The translations under genes were made by a program, and so were the position numbers. Shown piece after piece: positions 1 through 9,700 of a DNA stretch of 64,000 nucleotides; the stretch's first letter is position 1, and every line of letters begins with the position of its first letter. The stretch comes from Guillardia theta CCMP2712. Lineage: Eukaryota; Cryptophyceae; Pyrenomonadales; Geminigeraceae. The DNA is taken from NCBI RefSeq assembly GCF_000315625.1, contig NW_005434621.1, positions 347,351 through 411,350 of the forward strand, read 5' to 3'. The notes below the pieces were generated by a model. The model saw only the letters and a program-made list of their open reading frames with translations, searched no databases and was not told the DNA's origin.

Positions 1-21
1 GGAGGGAGGAGGAGGCAGCAC

Positions 22-395
22 CTTGATATCTCGATGAATTCTACCGTGCATGTGGAGGAAGGAGAGAGCGGAGACAATCTGCTTGCAGAAGTAGGCTATC
101 ATGTCCTCCTTCAGCTGCTTCTTCGAGCTGAAGGCAGGAGAGAGTGAGAGGAGCCGGGCAAGGGCAAGAGGAGGTCAACAACTAGTTAGAGGATGCAGGT
201 AATTGCGCGGGATGAAGCAATGGGAAGAGGAGGAGATGCTGGAACAGGACTGCAGAGGAAGAGGAGCATGAGAAGCAAGGGTAGGAGCAGAAGCAAGGGC
301 ATGGGCACGAGGGGTAAGAAGAACAGGAGCAGGAGCAGGAGCAGGAGGAACAAGGAGAGCAGGAGCAGCAGGAGCAGGAGCAGGAGGAACAAGGA

Positions 396-453
<58 letters not shown>

Positions 454-1967
454 GGGAGCAGGAGGCGATACCGGATGAGACTCATGAGAGACCCTCGCTC
501 CATCGCCTCCATCACAATCCAGAGATAATTCTTCCAGAGATAAGAATCGAAGAATTCCACTGCAAGCACTCGTCAGAGAAGGGAAGTGACGACAAAGGCG
601 CTGGATCTGATGCCAGGGAACACAACTTCATCACAGATCATCTCCAGTAGCCTTTCAACAAGCACAAAGACTACATCTTGACGCAACGAGCCACAGATCT
701 TGCTCAGAGTTCCACATCATGTAGCACACACAACAATCACAGCTCCACAACAGCCCCACAACCTCACGGCAACCTTCCGCTCGATCTCACCGACGTTGGG
801 ATGCTTGCTCAGCGTCATCATGGCGATCTCGTTCTCGAGAGACGCCATGTTGGTCAGCTTTCCGATCTCGAGCCTCTTTAGCGCCATGAGCTTCTTCGAC
901 GAGATCTTGACACAACCTCGTCAGATCACGACGACAGCCGCAAGATGCGGTCAGCACAGGGAGGCGCTGGGGGTAACCAACGGCGTTCATGCACCCGAGA
1001 AGGGACACAAGGCAACCTCTTGCTGACGTGGGGGGCACAAGAAACGCAACGAGTTGAGCCTGCTGGGTTTACCTCGTTGGCAAGAAAGACGCATCCGTGT
1101 CCTCCCTTCCCGATCTCAGTGAAGCCGCTGAAGGCAAGCATCGGGTCCTCCAGCTTCATCGAGATCGCATTCCGCACCTGCCATGGAAGGATCATGCTGG
1201 AGGCGCCGGGCCGCGCCCTCTGCTCTCCTCACCCTCTCCAGCACTGAGCTCTCTGCCGGCAGCTTGACCTTCCTCTCCCTCACGGGACTGCTCAGCTGGA
1301 TCAGCGGAGCAGGGCTGCAGCAGCCAGGCCTCCTCCTCACCGGTACATCCCCCCAGCTGTGAACTCCAGCACGTCCAGGACTGTCTGTGGATGCTCGAGC
1401 GCGTCCTCCTTACTGATCCCCGATGAGAGGAGGAGATCCTCCCAGTCCTTCGGCAGCCCTGCAGTTACACAAGCCCCGCCTGCCTCCTCCTTCCTACCCG
1501 CCGGGAGGACCAGTTGGTGGGGATGAGGTATGCAGGGACATCGCCGCTCCCCTCCCCCTCATGGAGCGTAAAGCTGTCGGAGAGCGCATCGCGCCATGCG
1601 TCGGGTACCCCACTGACGATGTTCTTGACCGGGTCATGCTCCATGTGGACACCTCTGAAGGAGCGTCAGGCAGAGACGGCAAGGAGGGTGGGAGGGACTG
1701 GGACAGGAAGGAGGATGTTGGACAGTTGCAGAGTTGAAGAAGTGATGTTGCAGAGAGGTATCATCAAAGAGGAAAGAGACGATTGTTAGAGCTAGTGGTG
1801 AACCTCTTGAAGTCTGACGGAGCAGAAATGTTGAGATCTTCATTCGCTTCCCCTGCCTCCCTATGCCTCGAAGAGCTGCTCAGGTCCTTGGCCAGCTGCG
1901 AGAAGATTTCGCCCATCTCTGCAGCATGGCTAGTCATTGATGGAATACAGCCCTTCCATAGAATCAT
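22..1967 (-). CDS. PAK/STE20-type Ser/Thr protein kinase with CRIB domain (partial)
   Basis: Spliced minus-strand gene whose 3' part lies beyond the left edge. Exons in coding order are 1967-1804, 1654-1498, 1447-1341, 1287-1233, 1177-1073, 905-791, 559-472 and 127-22, all in phase (about 299 residues). The first exons carry a CRIB/p21-binding motif (ISAPSDFKR then GVHMEHDP), followed by a DWEDLL...PQTVLDVL segment typical of PAK regulatory regions. The kinase domain shows the Gly-rich loop GKGGHGCVF, the VAIK-type lysine in MALKR, the helix-C glutamate in LENEIAMM, a hinge WIVMEAMERGSL, and the catalytic loop IHRDIK, immediately followed by a GT donor. PAK kinases are activated by Rac/Cdc42 GTPases and act on cytoskeleton and MAPK signalling; the family call is firm and the substrates unknown. 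DFG, activation loop and C-lobe are outside the window. The intron at 128-471 is expanded by a GGAGCA-type microsatellite. The start ATG is the first in the CRIB exon; an upstream exon is possible. Confidence 0.88.
310..462. repeat. GGAGCA-type microsatellite inside a kinase intron
   Basis: Imperfect 6-bp (AGGAGC) repeats fill the intron between the hinge exon and the catalytic-loop exon of the PAK-like kinase. The leucine-rich and Arg/Ser-rich translations that cross it are by-products of the repeat. Confidence 0.8.
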
Positions 1968-3044
1968 CGCAAGAGATTCCTATGGACGGCCTTTGTCTCC
2001 TCAGCTTGCAACTCCTACTACTCCTGCTCGTACCTCGCTACTCCTGCTGCTGGCATGACGGTTTCTACCCTTGTATCTTCCTCTTACTACATCTCTCCCT
2101 GTCCCCCCATCCTTTTCTCGTCCTTATCCTCCCCCTCCCCCTCCCCCTCCCCCTCCCTCCCATCCCCAGCCCGGCAGGAACTACATGATAAAAATCGTTC
2201 CCTGTGAAGAACATTTCAGTTGTTCCTCCTACAGAACAAAATCAGGGATAGATAGATAGATGGGGGTCATTGTTGGTTAGGAAAGGATGGGGGTAGGGTT
2301 AGTCACCTTTCTGCAATTGGAGGGGTGTTAATTACTGTCAGTTGCTCTGTAAGGACCGGGTACTTTGGATTTAAAAAAAAACAACCCATTAGGGGAAACA
2401 GAGGGTGTTAACGCACAAAAGGACCGGTGGTCGGGGTCATCATCATGGTTTTGAGTTTGATCGCCCGTTCAGCCGCCCTGATGGCGCCGGCCCAGCGTGA
2501 CATACTCTCTGAGCTCGCAACATGCTGACCTGTCTCCTTGCTCCAGCTCATGGATGCGTGCTTTGCTAGCATGTCCTCTTCCTCTTCCCCTCCCCTTATC
2601 TGTCCTGTCACTTGCTCAATGCTCCACACACCCAGCCGTGTAGAACCGTTTTCATGCTGTCCTTAGATCCTTGGTTCGGGGTGTTGTCCAGAGCTGCGTT
2701 GCCGGTCTGTCAGTTGTCGCATCCTTGCATTGCCTTTCTTTGCATTGTGAAACAAGAGACAATGAGAAGTTTTTGTGCATCGACCGTCCACAGGTGTTTT
2801 TGACGAGATTGAGCCTGAATTTCAAATTTTGTGCGTTCATCATTCAATCAAGGGGTAGTGGGTGTACTTTTGAGTTTGATTGGAATCAATAAGCACACGA
2901 GTGTATCTGTAGTCTCTAACTCGTTTGAACTCCTGGGTCCGCAGGAAGACTTGTTGGAGCTCTAAGATGACTGAGGAAACTTCCAACTTACCAAGCTTTC
3001 GCTTTGTACTCGTTTGTTCAGCATCTATGTGAGCGAAACTTACA
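1968..3044. other. Intergenic region, kinase 5' flank and homeobox 5' flank
   Basis: Holds a C/T tract (about 2085-2165), a short GATA repeat near 2248, and a G-rich stretch with GGGGTAGGGTTAG near 2284. A 73-codon minus ORF at 2408-2629 has no recognisable features and is not called. Nothing else is supported. Confidence 0.5.
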
Positions 3045-4045
3045 ATGGAGCAGAAACCATCTAAGGCGCCAAAGAAATACAGAAAGCAAATGAGAAGCCA
3101 TCCGCTCTTCCAGGATGTCCTGCGAGCTTATGTCCTCTGCAAGCGACCGGTGCAGACAGAGATCTGTTTGCGCTGTTCGCTGAGATAGTTTCTAGGTTCT
3201 GGGGCCCATCCCAGCTTTGGAGGCCTCAGAGGAAGTCTTGTTCAAGGAATTTGCTGAAGAGGATCACCCCTCCCTCAAGGAAAGCTTCTCTGAGAAGGAG
3301 CAAAAGGAGGAGGCGGCACCGGACGTCTCAGCAGAGGAAATGACAAGCTTTTTGCAATCTGCGATCTCGTCCATGAAACAGCATCGTGAAGAGGTAGAGA
3401 GTCTGATCAAGATACGTGATGCATGCTGCGAACAATACCTGGAATTCCTCAAGAACACGTGGACCGAGCACCTGCAAGCCAGATCAGATTCAAAAGTGTC
3501 AGGAGCTGGTGACTTGAAGCTCAACAGGCCATCGATCGATCATTCCAGCTCGAACGAGCAAGGTACTTCTTCTTGCGTACTGTCAGACTCTGAGCTTGCA
3601 CCTCCCGATTTTTTTTCAGACCCGAATGCCCCTCGACCAGAGAAGAGACGGAGGGAGAACCTGCCCTCACAATCAGTTTCAGTTCTCAAAGAGTGGATGC
3701 GAAACAATATCAAACGGCCTTACCCGACGGATCAGGACAAAGTAGAGCTGGCAGCACTAGCAAACATTACAACACAACAGGTTTCCAATTGGTTTGTCAA
3801 TGCGAGGAAGAGAATTTGGCAACAAATGCTGGAGGATAAGTTTGGAAGAGATCAAGCGAATGCATTAATTCCAAGTGAAGCATGCTCTTGCGTATTCTTC
3901 GTCTGAATACTGTGTTGCAGATCGTGTGAGACCAGGTGAATACGACCCAGTCGCGATGCAGTTTCAGGTTGGCCTTGTGAGGAGGAGGTTTGGGCTGCTA
4001 ACTAGAGCACATAGGGTGCGAGCTACGCTGCTGTCTCAGCGCTGA
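3045..4045 (+). CDS. KNOX-like TALE homeobox transcription factor
   Basis: Three-exon model (3045-3165, 3215-3874, 3921-4045) giving 301 residues with all junctions in phase and introns of 49 and 46 nt. The first exon encodes SHPLFQDVLRAYVLCKRP, which resembles the KNOX1/MEINOX pattern (HPLYP.LLAAYVDCQK). The middle exon carries an acidic, coiled region and then a TALE homeodomain with the three-residue loop insertion (IKRPYPT) and the recognition-helix core WFVNARKR. TALE proteins bind TGAC-type sites, usually as KNOX/BELL heterodimers; in algae they often control the haploid-diploid switch. That role is family knowledge, not shown here. The KNOX1 match is short, so PBX/MEIS-like TALE is an alternative. 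The ATG exon is chosen because it supplies the KNOX-like segment and matches the phase. If the last intron is retained, the protein ends at 3906. Confidence 0.78.
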
Positions 4046-4329
4046 TACAAGTGCGTCCGACAGGAGCGGCAGCAGCGCTCCTGGGAACTCCTCCAATCCC
4101 TACCACTTCGCAGGCACCCTCAGGTGGCTAACGAGAGCAGATTGATCCAAGTCTCTGAACGTTCCTGTGAAGGTGGTTCCAAAACGACAAGCTCCTAGAG
4201 CTCATGATGCTGAATTGTGTCGAGTGAGGATAGATATTCAGTACAAACAGATTTGTGAAATGTTGTGCTCGTCGAAACACGAAATGCCATATCAAATAGA
4301 TCTTTTTGCAACGACTAAGTGTGTTGTCC

Positions 4330-5202
4330 CTAAGTGATATGACTTGCTTTCCACGACCTGGTATGAGAAACAGCAGTTATGACATGAAACCTCCGAGTCT
4401 CTATGTTCACCTGCAGACCTGACTTGCTGACGATGTCTCTAATGTCTCGATTCCACCAGCAGCCCCACCTGCAATCACCAGGAGTGAGCAGGCGGTAATG
4501 GGGCGGATACGATCGCTACTTCTTCGCATGGTTCGCTGCAGATCTATCGAGCATCCAGTTCAGAGGTGTAAACCAGGAACGACCGTGCTCCAACAGCAGA
4601 ATCTTCCCGTCCACCTTGCACACCCTCTGCATTTCCTGCAAGCTTGCCAGGGGATCTTCGTAGCTACAGATCCCAAACGTGTCGACAACGGTGTCGAAGC
4701 TCTGATCCAGGAACTTCAAGTCTGCAGTGTCCATCACGTGGATTGATTCCACGTTTGGCGAGCTCTTGGACTGGCAAATCTTCGCCATCGCTTCACAGTT
4801 GTCTGCTGCTGTAATCCGGCAATCTGATGGATACAGATCAAAGTTGTGTCCAGTCCCCGATGCAACCTCGAGCACCTTGCCCCGAGCATGATGTAGCAGC
4901 GCCTTACGAGCCTTATCTATCCCAAGCCATGCCTCCCCGGAGCAGACATCCTTCTCGTAGGTTGAAGCTCCATGCTCATACGCAGCCTTCCTGTCCTCTT
5001 CCGTGACCGGCGAGCATGTGGAGGAGGGCTTAGCACATGCATTCATCGTCGCATACACACCAGCTGCATATCCTGCAACACCCACGACACCACCCATCAA
5101 CCACACCGCACTGGAAGCCTTCTTTGCCGCGGGAGATGGCAAGGTCAGCGACCTCTTGTTTGTATCGCGGAGCACATTAAACCGTCGCAGGAATATCCAC
5201 AT
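4330..5202 (-). CDS. OMS1-like SAM-dependent methyltransferase, probably mitochondrial
   Basis: Two exons (5202-4520 and 4468-4330) separated by a 51-nt intron give 273 residues. A class I methyltransferase fold is evident: motif I VLEVASGTGHNFDLYP, an acidic post-I segment (ITAADNCEAM), a motif IV-like VVDTFGICSYEDP, and LLLEHGRS. The C-terminal exon supplies WGCWWNRDI, a segment characteristic of the UbiE/OMS1/METTL7-like group, and restores the expected family length. The N-terminus (MWIFLRRFNVLR) is basic and amphipathic, followed by a hydrophobic span (AVWLMGGVVGVAGYAAGVY), consistent with a mitochondrial inner-membrane protein such as yeast Oms1; this location is inferred. The frame is open to an ATG at 5394, so a longer leader cannot be excluded. 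A CCGTTAC motif lies 273 bp upstream on the coding strand. Confidence 0.85.
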
Positions 5203-6712
5203 GGAATGTTCCCTCCCCCCTACTATCCCCATATCAGCTGTTAACCTCATCCTGACCCCAACCCGCACAGCACAGATCCTTTCCCCTGCCATCTTTCTCC
5301 ACCTAGCCGCACTTGCATGGGCGTACCGCAGCATTCTTGCTCTGCCTTGTCGGAAAAGCAGGATCATCCAGTGACCCGCCTCAGTCAGATGCACACCGGG
5401 GCCCGATGGTCGTTAGAATTGTAACGTCTATAACGACCGTGTCTTCAACCGCCGTCCGTATATCCGAACGTGGTGTAACGGTCACAACTAAGGCAGCCGT
5501 GACCGCGCTTCTGACTTCGGAATTCTCTATAGAAGGGTCATAGAGGGGTCCTAGGAAGTGGGATATAGAGAAACACTGGGGTACCCCCCGGCTTATAATA
5601 TGGATCACGTAGAGGGTCAGGGTGTCAGGTCAAGGGGATGCTCCGTAAAAGTCCACATAAGGGGTACTTTGAGTGAGGAAAAGGGGGGTAGTATTTGACT
5701 CGTGACTGGAGACACTCGAAAGTCATAGCAGGGCGCACCGTAGTGGGGTGGGTCATACGATCAGATGGTGCAATCTCCAAATTCCGGGGGTAGGGGTACT
5801 TTGCAATGTGAGGACTCACTGAAGCCTTCACCGGTACCATAGAAGAGATTTTGATGGAACATACGGGGTGGGGTGAAATAAACGGGGGGGTGGGGGTGCA
5901 GTTGATATTCGACGGGCACGGGGGGGCGTACAGAGCGACTCCGAGGCCGTCAAGGTTGACTCTTGGAGGTCCAAAGAGGCGGGGGCGCGGGGTAGGGTGG
6001 TTCGGTCAGGATCGCCAACAAGTTTCGTCGAAGGGTGGGTCCAATTAGCTCCACGGGAGGGGTACAGGAGAGGGGATGGGGTGTATTTGAAGACAGGATA
6101 AACTTTTTGAGTTTTAAAATGCAGGTGGAAGGGGATGGAAGGGGGTACGGATGTGGCAAAGGAGGGGGTAGGGGGTCGATTTGATTGCCTGGAAAGTGGG
6201 GGTAGTGGTGTTCGGTACAGCCGGGGGTGCGATTGAAAGTGAGAGGTGGGGGTGAAAGTTGGTGAAAAGGAGGGGTAGTCTAGTAGCTGAATCGGTTAAT
6301 GATGTCTCGCGAGAATTCTCGTTGATAATCAAAGGACCACCCCTCTAAAGTCCGTTCTAAGTACCGGTACAAAGACTCGAAACTATTGACCCAATACTAC
6401 TGAGGGTGATCTGATACAAGGATAAAGGCATTGGACGGGTAGGGTGGGGTGGCTGCGGAATGGCAGACGATTGCCGCCAGGAAGGGGGGGGAATGCGGAC
6501 AAGGAGGAGGAGCAAGGGTCCGCAGTCCTGGATGTTACCTTTGTTCATACAACTATCGTTCTGTCTCGATACAATCCAAGGTGATTTTTATGAAAATTTC
6601 ATAGCGTTGTTGGCACCGGTTCTCCTCATGTTGCCTTTCGGTGATGATTTCGTTGATCTCTAAATCACCCCCTGCATGTACAAAGAAGCACGTGTTATCG
6701 TTTATTGCTTAG
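5203..6712. other. Divergent intergenic region with G-rich tract
   Basis: Separates the methyltransferase (-) from the mucin-like gene (+). The segment at about 5560-6520 is strongly G-rich on the plus strand with repeated GGGGTA and GGGTAGGG words. ORFs here are short, proline- or glycine-rich and not credible. Confidence 0.6.
5475..5481 (-). promoter_or_regulatory. CCGTTAC (Myb-like) motif upstream of the methyltransferase
   Basis: GTAACGG on the plus strand, i.e. CCGTTAC on the coding strand of the methyltransferase. The same word recurs in front of several other genes in this window. It matches the general c-Myb core (YAACKG); function is inferred. Confidence 0.35.
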
Positions 6713-9700
6713 ATGCATGATTATGCTCCCTTCTCTATGTTCCTATCATTTGTTCGGTTTTCAAACAGTGTAAAAGCGCTGATGTTACTTTCTGTTCGAA
6801 GATGTTCTAGAAGATACATGGCTAACTTTATGGATGATCCAGCTAATGCACAACAAACGACGTTCTCCACGGTCATCTCCAGCTCCAGCAGCACTCCATT
6901 CTACAGCTCCAGCAGCACTCCATTCTACAGCTCCAGCAGCACTCCAATTATAGGCTCAACATACACCATAGAAGTCTCTAACTTCACAGAGTCATCAAGT
7001 TCCAGCACACCAATCTTGGACATTACAACATTCGAGACAAATCCAAGCTCGACCCTCAATGTTCCAGAATCGAGTCCAACGTTTCTCGCTTCATCAAGCT
7101 CCAGCACGCCGGCAGCTCAAACGATCGAGGCAACTTCTACAATGCAAACAATAGGAGAAACCTCGACGCCGATCGAGTCGTCCAGCTCCAGCACGCCGGC
7201 AGCAGAGGAAGAGACGTCCTCTACCACGACGCCGGAGCCGACAGCACAAGAGCAGTCATCGAGCACAGCCGAGGCAGAGCAGGGGGTAGGAGAGACCTCT
7301 ACCACGACGCCGGAGCCGACAGCACAAGAGGAGTCATCGAGCACAGCCGAGGCAGAGCAGGGGGTAGGAGAGACCTCGACGCCGATCGAGTCGTCCAGCT
7401 CCAGCACGCCGGCAGCAGAGGAAGAGACGTCCTCTACCACGACGCCGGAGCCGACAGCACAAGAGCAATCATCGAGCACAGCCGAGGCAGAGCAGGGGGT
7501 AGGAGAGACCTCGACGCCGATCGAGTCGTCCAGCTCCAGCACGCCGGCAGCAGAGGAAGAGACGTCCTCTACCACGACGCCGGAGCCGACAGCACAAGAG
7601 GAGTCATCGAGCACAGCCGAGGCAGAGCAGGGGGTAGGAGAGACCTCGACGCCGGAGCCGACAGCACAAGAGGAGTCATCGAGCACAGCCGAGGCAGAGC
7701 AGGGGGTAGGAGAGACCTCGACGCCGATCGAGTCGTCCAGCTCCAGCACGCCGGCAGCAGAGGAAGAGACGTCCTCTACCACGACGCCGGAGCCGACAGC
7801 ACAAGAGCAGTCATCGAGCACAGCCGAGGCAGAGCAGGGGGTAGGAGAGACCTCGACGCCGGAGCCGACAGCACAAGAGCAGTCATCGAGCACAGCCGAG
7901 GCAGAGCAGGGGGTAGGAGAAACCTCGACGCCGATCGAGTCGTCCAGCTCCAGCACGCCGGCAGCAGAGGAAGAGACGTCCTCTACCACGACGCCGGAGC
8001 CGACAGCACAAGAGCAGTCATCGAGCACAGCCGAGGCAGAGCAGGGGGTAGGAGAGACCTCGACGCCGGAGCCGACAGCACAAGAGCAATCATCGAGCAC
8101 AGCCGAGGCAGAGCAGGGGGTAGGAGAGACCTCGACGCCGATCGAGTCGTCCAGCTCCAGCACGCCGGCAGCAGAGGAAGAGACGTCCTCTACCACGACG
8201 CCGGAGCCGACAGCACAAGAGGAGTCATCGAGCACAGCCGAGGCAGAGCAGGGGGTAGGAGAAACCTCGACGCCGATCGAGTCGTCCAGCTCCAGCACGC
8301 CGGCAGCAGAGGAAGAGACGTCCTCTACCACGACGCCGGAGCCGACAGCACAAGAGCAATCATCAAGCACAGCCGAGGCAGAGCAGGGGGTAGGAGAGAC
8401 CTCGACGCCGATCGAGTCGTCCAGCTCCAGCACGCCGGCAGCAGAGGAAGAGACGTCCTCTACCACGACGCCAGCCGCGAGTTCATCAGAAGAAGCTACG
8501 ACCTCGACGACGCCGGCAGAGGCCACGACCTCTACGACGACGGCAGAGGCCACGACCTCTACCACGACGGCAGAGGCCCCCGCCTCTACGACGACGGCAG
8601 AGGCCACGACCTCTACCACGACGGCAGAGGCCACGACCTCTACCACGACGACGGCAGAGGCCACGACCTCTACCACGACGCCGGCAGAGGCCCCCGCCTC
8701 TACGACGACGACGGCAGAGGCCACGACCTCTACGACGACGGCAGAGGCCACGACCTCTACCACGACGGCAGAGGCCACGACCTCTACGACGACGGCAGAG
8801 GCCACGACCTCTACGACGACGGCAGAGGCCACGACCTCTACGACGACGGCAGAGGCCACGACCTCTACCACGACGGCAGAGGCCACGACCTCTACGACGA
8901 CGGCAGAGGCCACGACCTCTACGACGCCGGCAGAGGCCCCGACCTCTACGACGACGACGGCAGAGGCCACGACCTCTACGACGCCGGCGGAGGTCACGAC
9001 CTCTTCCACGACGGCAGAGGCCACGACCTCTACGACGCCGGCAGAGGCCCCGACCTCTACGACGACGACGGCAGAGGCCACGACCTCTACGACGCCGGCA
9101 GAGGCCACGACCTCTACGACGACGGCAGAGGCCACGACCTCTACGACGACGGCAGTCATAGCTTCAACGACGACGACGGCAGAGGCCACGACCTCGTCGA
9201 CCACGGCGCAGGTTGCGTTGTCAACGCCGATCGAAACGACCGAAACGCTCCCGGATAAAACAAGCGTATCAGTCTTTGTTCCAACTACCACACCTGCTTC
9301 GGTTTGCGGCAATGGCGTAAAGGAGTTGGACGAGCAGTGCGATGATGGGAACACACGACCTTATGACGGCTGCAGCTCTTTCTGCACGATTGAAAGACTG
9401 TGGACGTGCACTACATTGAGTGAGCTCTCAGTTTGTCGTCTCATCAACCCCCCTGCTTTCTCTGGAGTGCAGATCTTCGCCAATACCACCTACACCAAGT
9501 CTACTTGCCTTTTCCGTGTCACTGTTTCGGCGAATTTCTATTTCAAGTCTGCAACGACTGTTACCATCGGAGGGCTTAAGTTGAGCACAAATCAGACGAC
9601 TGTTGATATTGTCAGCACCGACTTGTCTCCCAAGGCCTCATGGGATATTACATCAGGGTTCCTCACTGTCAACGTCACGAATCCTGACACAAATTTTTTG

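Noticed and set aside
186-569. 127-aa leucine-rich minus ORF as a protein on its own
   Set aside because: Its start is a kinase exon (hinge region); the Leu run is the intron microsatellite.
2284-2298. Telomere repeat (TAGGGTTAG)
   Set aside because: Single short occurrence inside a G-rich stretch, not a tandem array; internal position between genes.
7117-9354. 745-aa minus-strand ORF
   Set aside because: Exact antisense of the mucin repeats, low-complexity Val/Ser/Ala, no domain; listed only as a finding about repeat structure.
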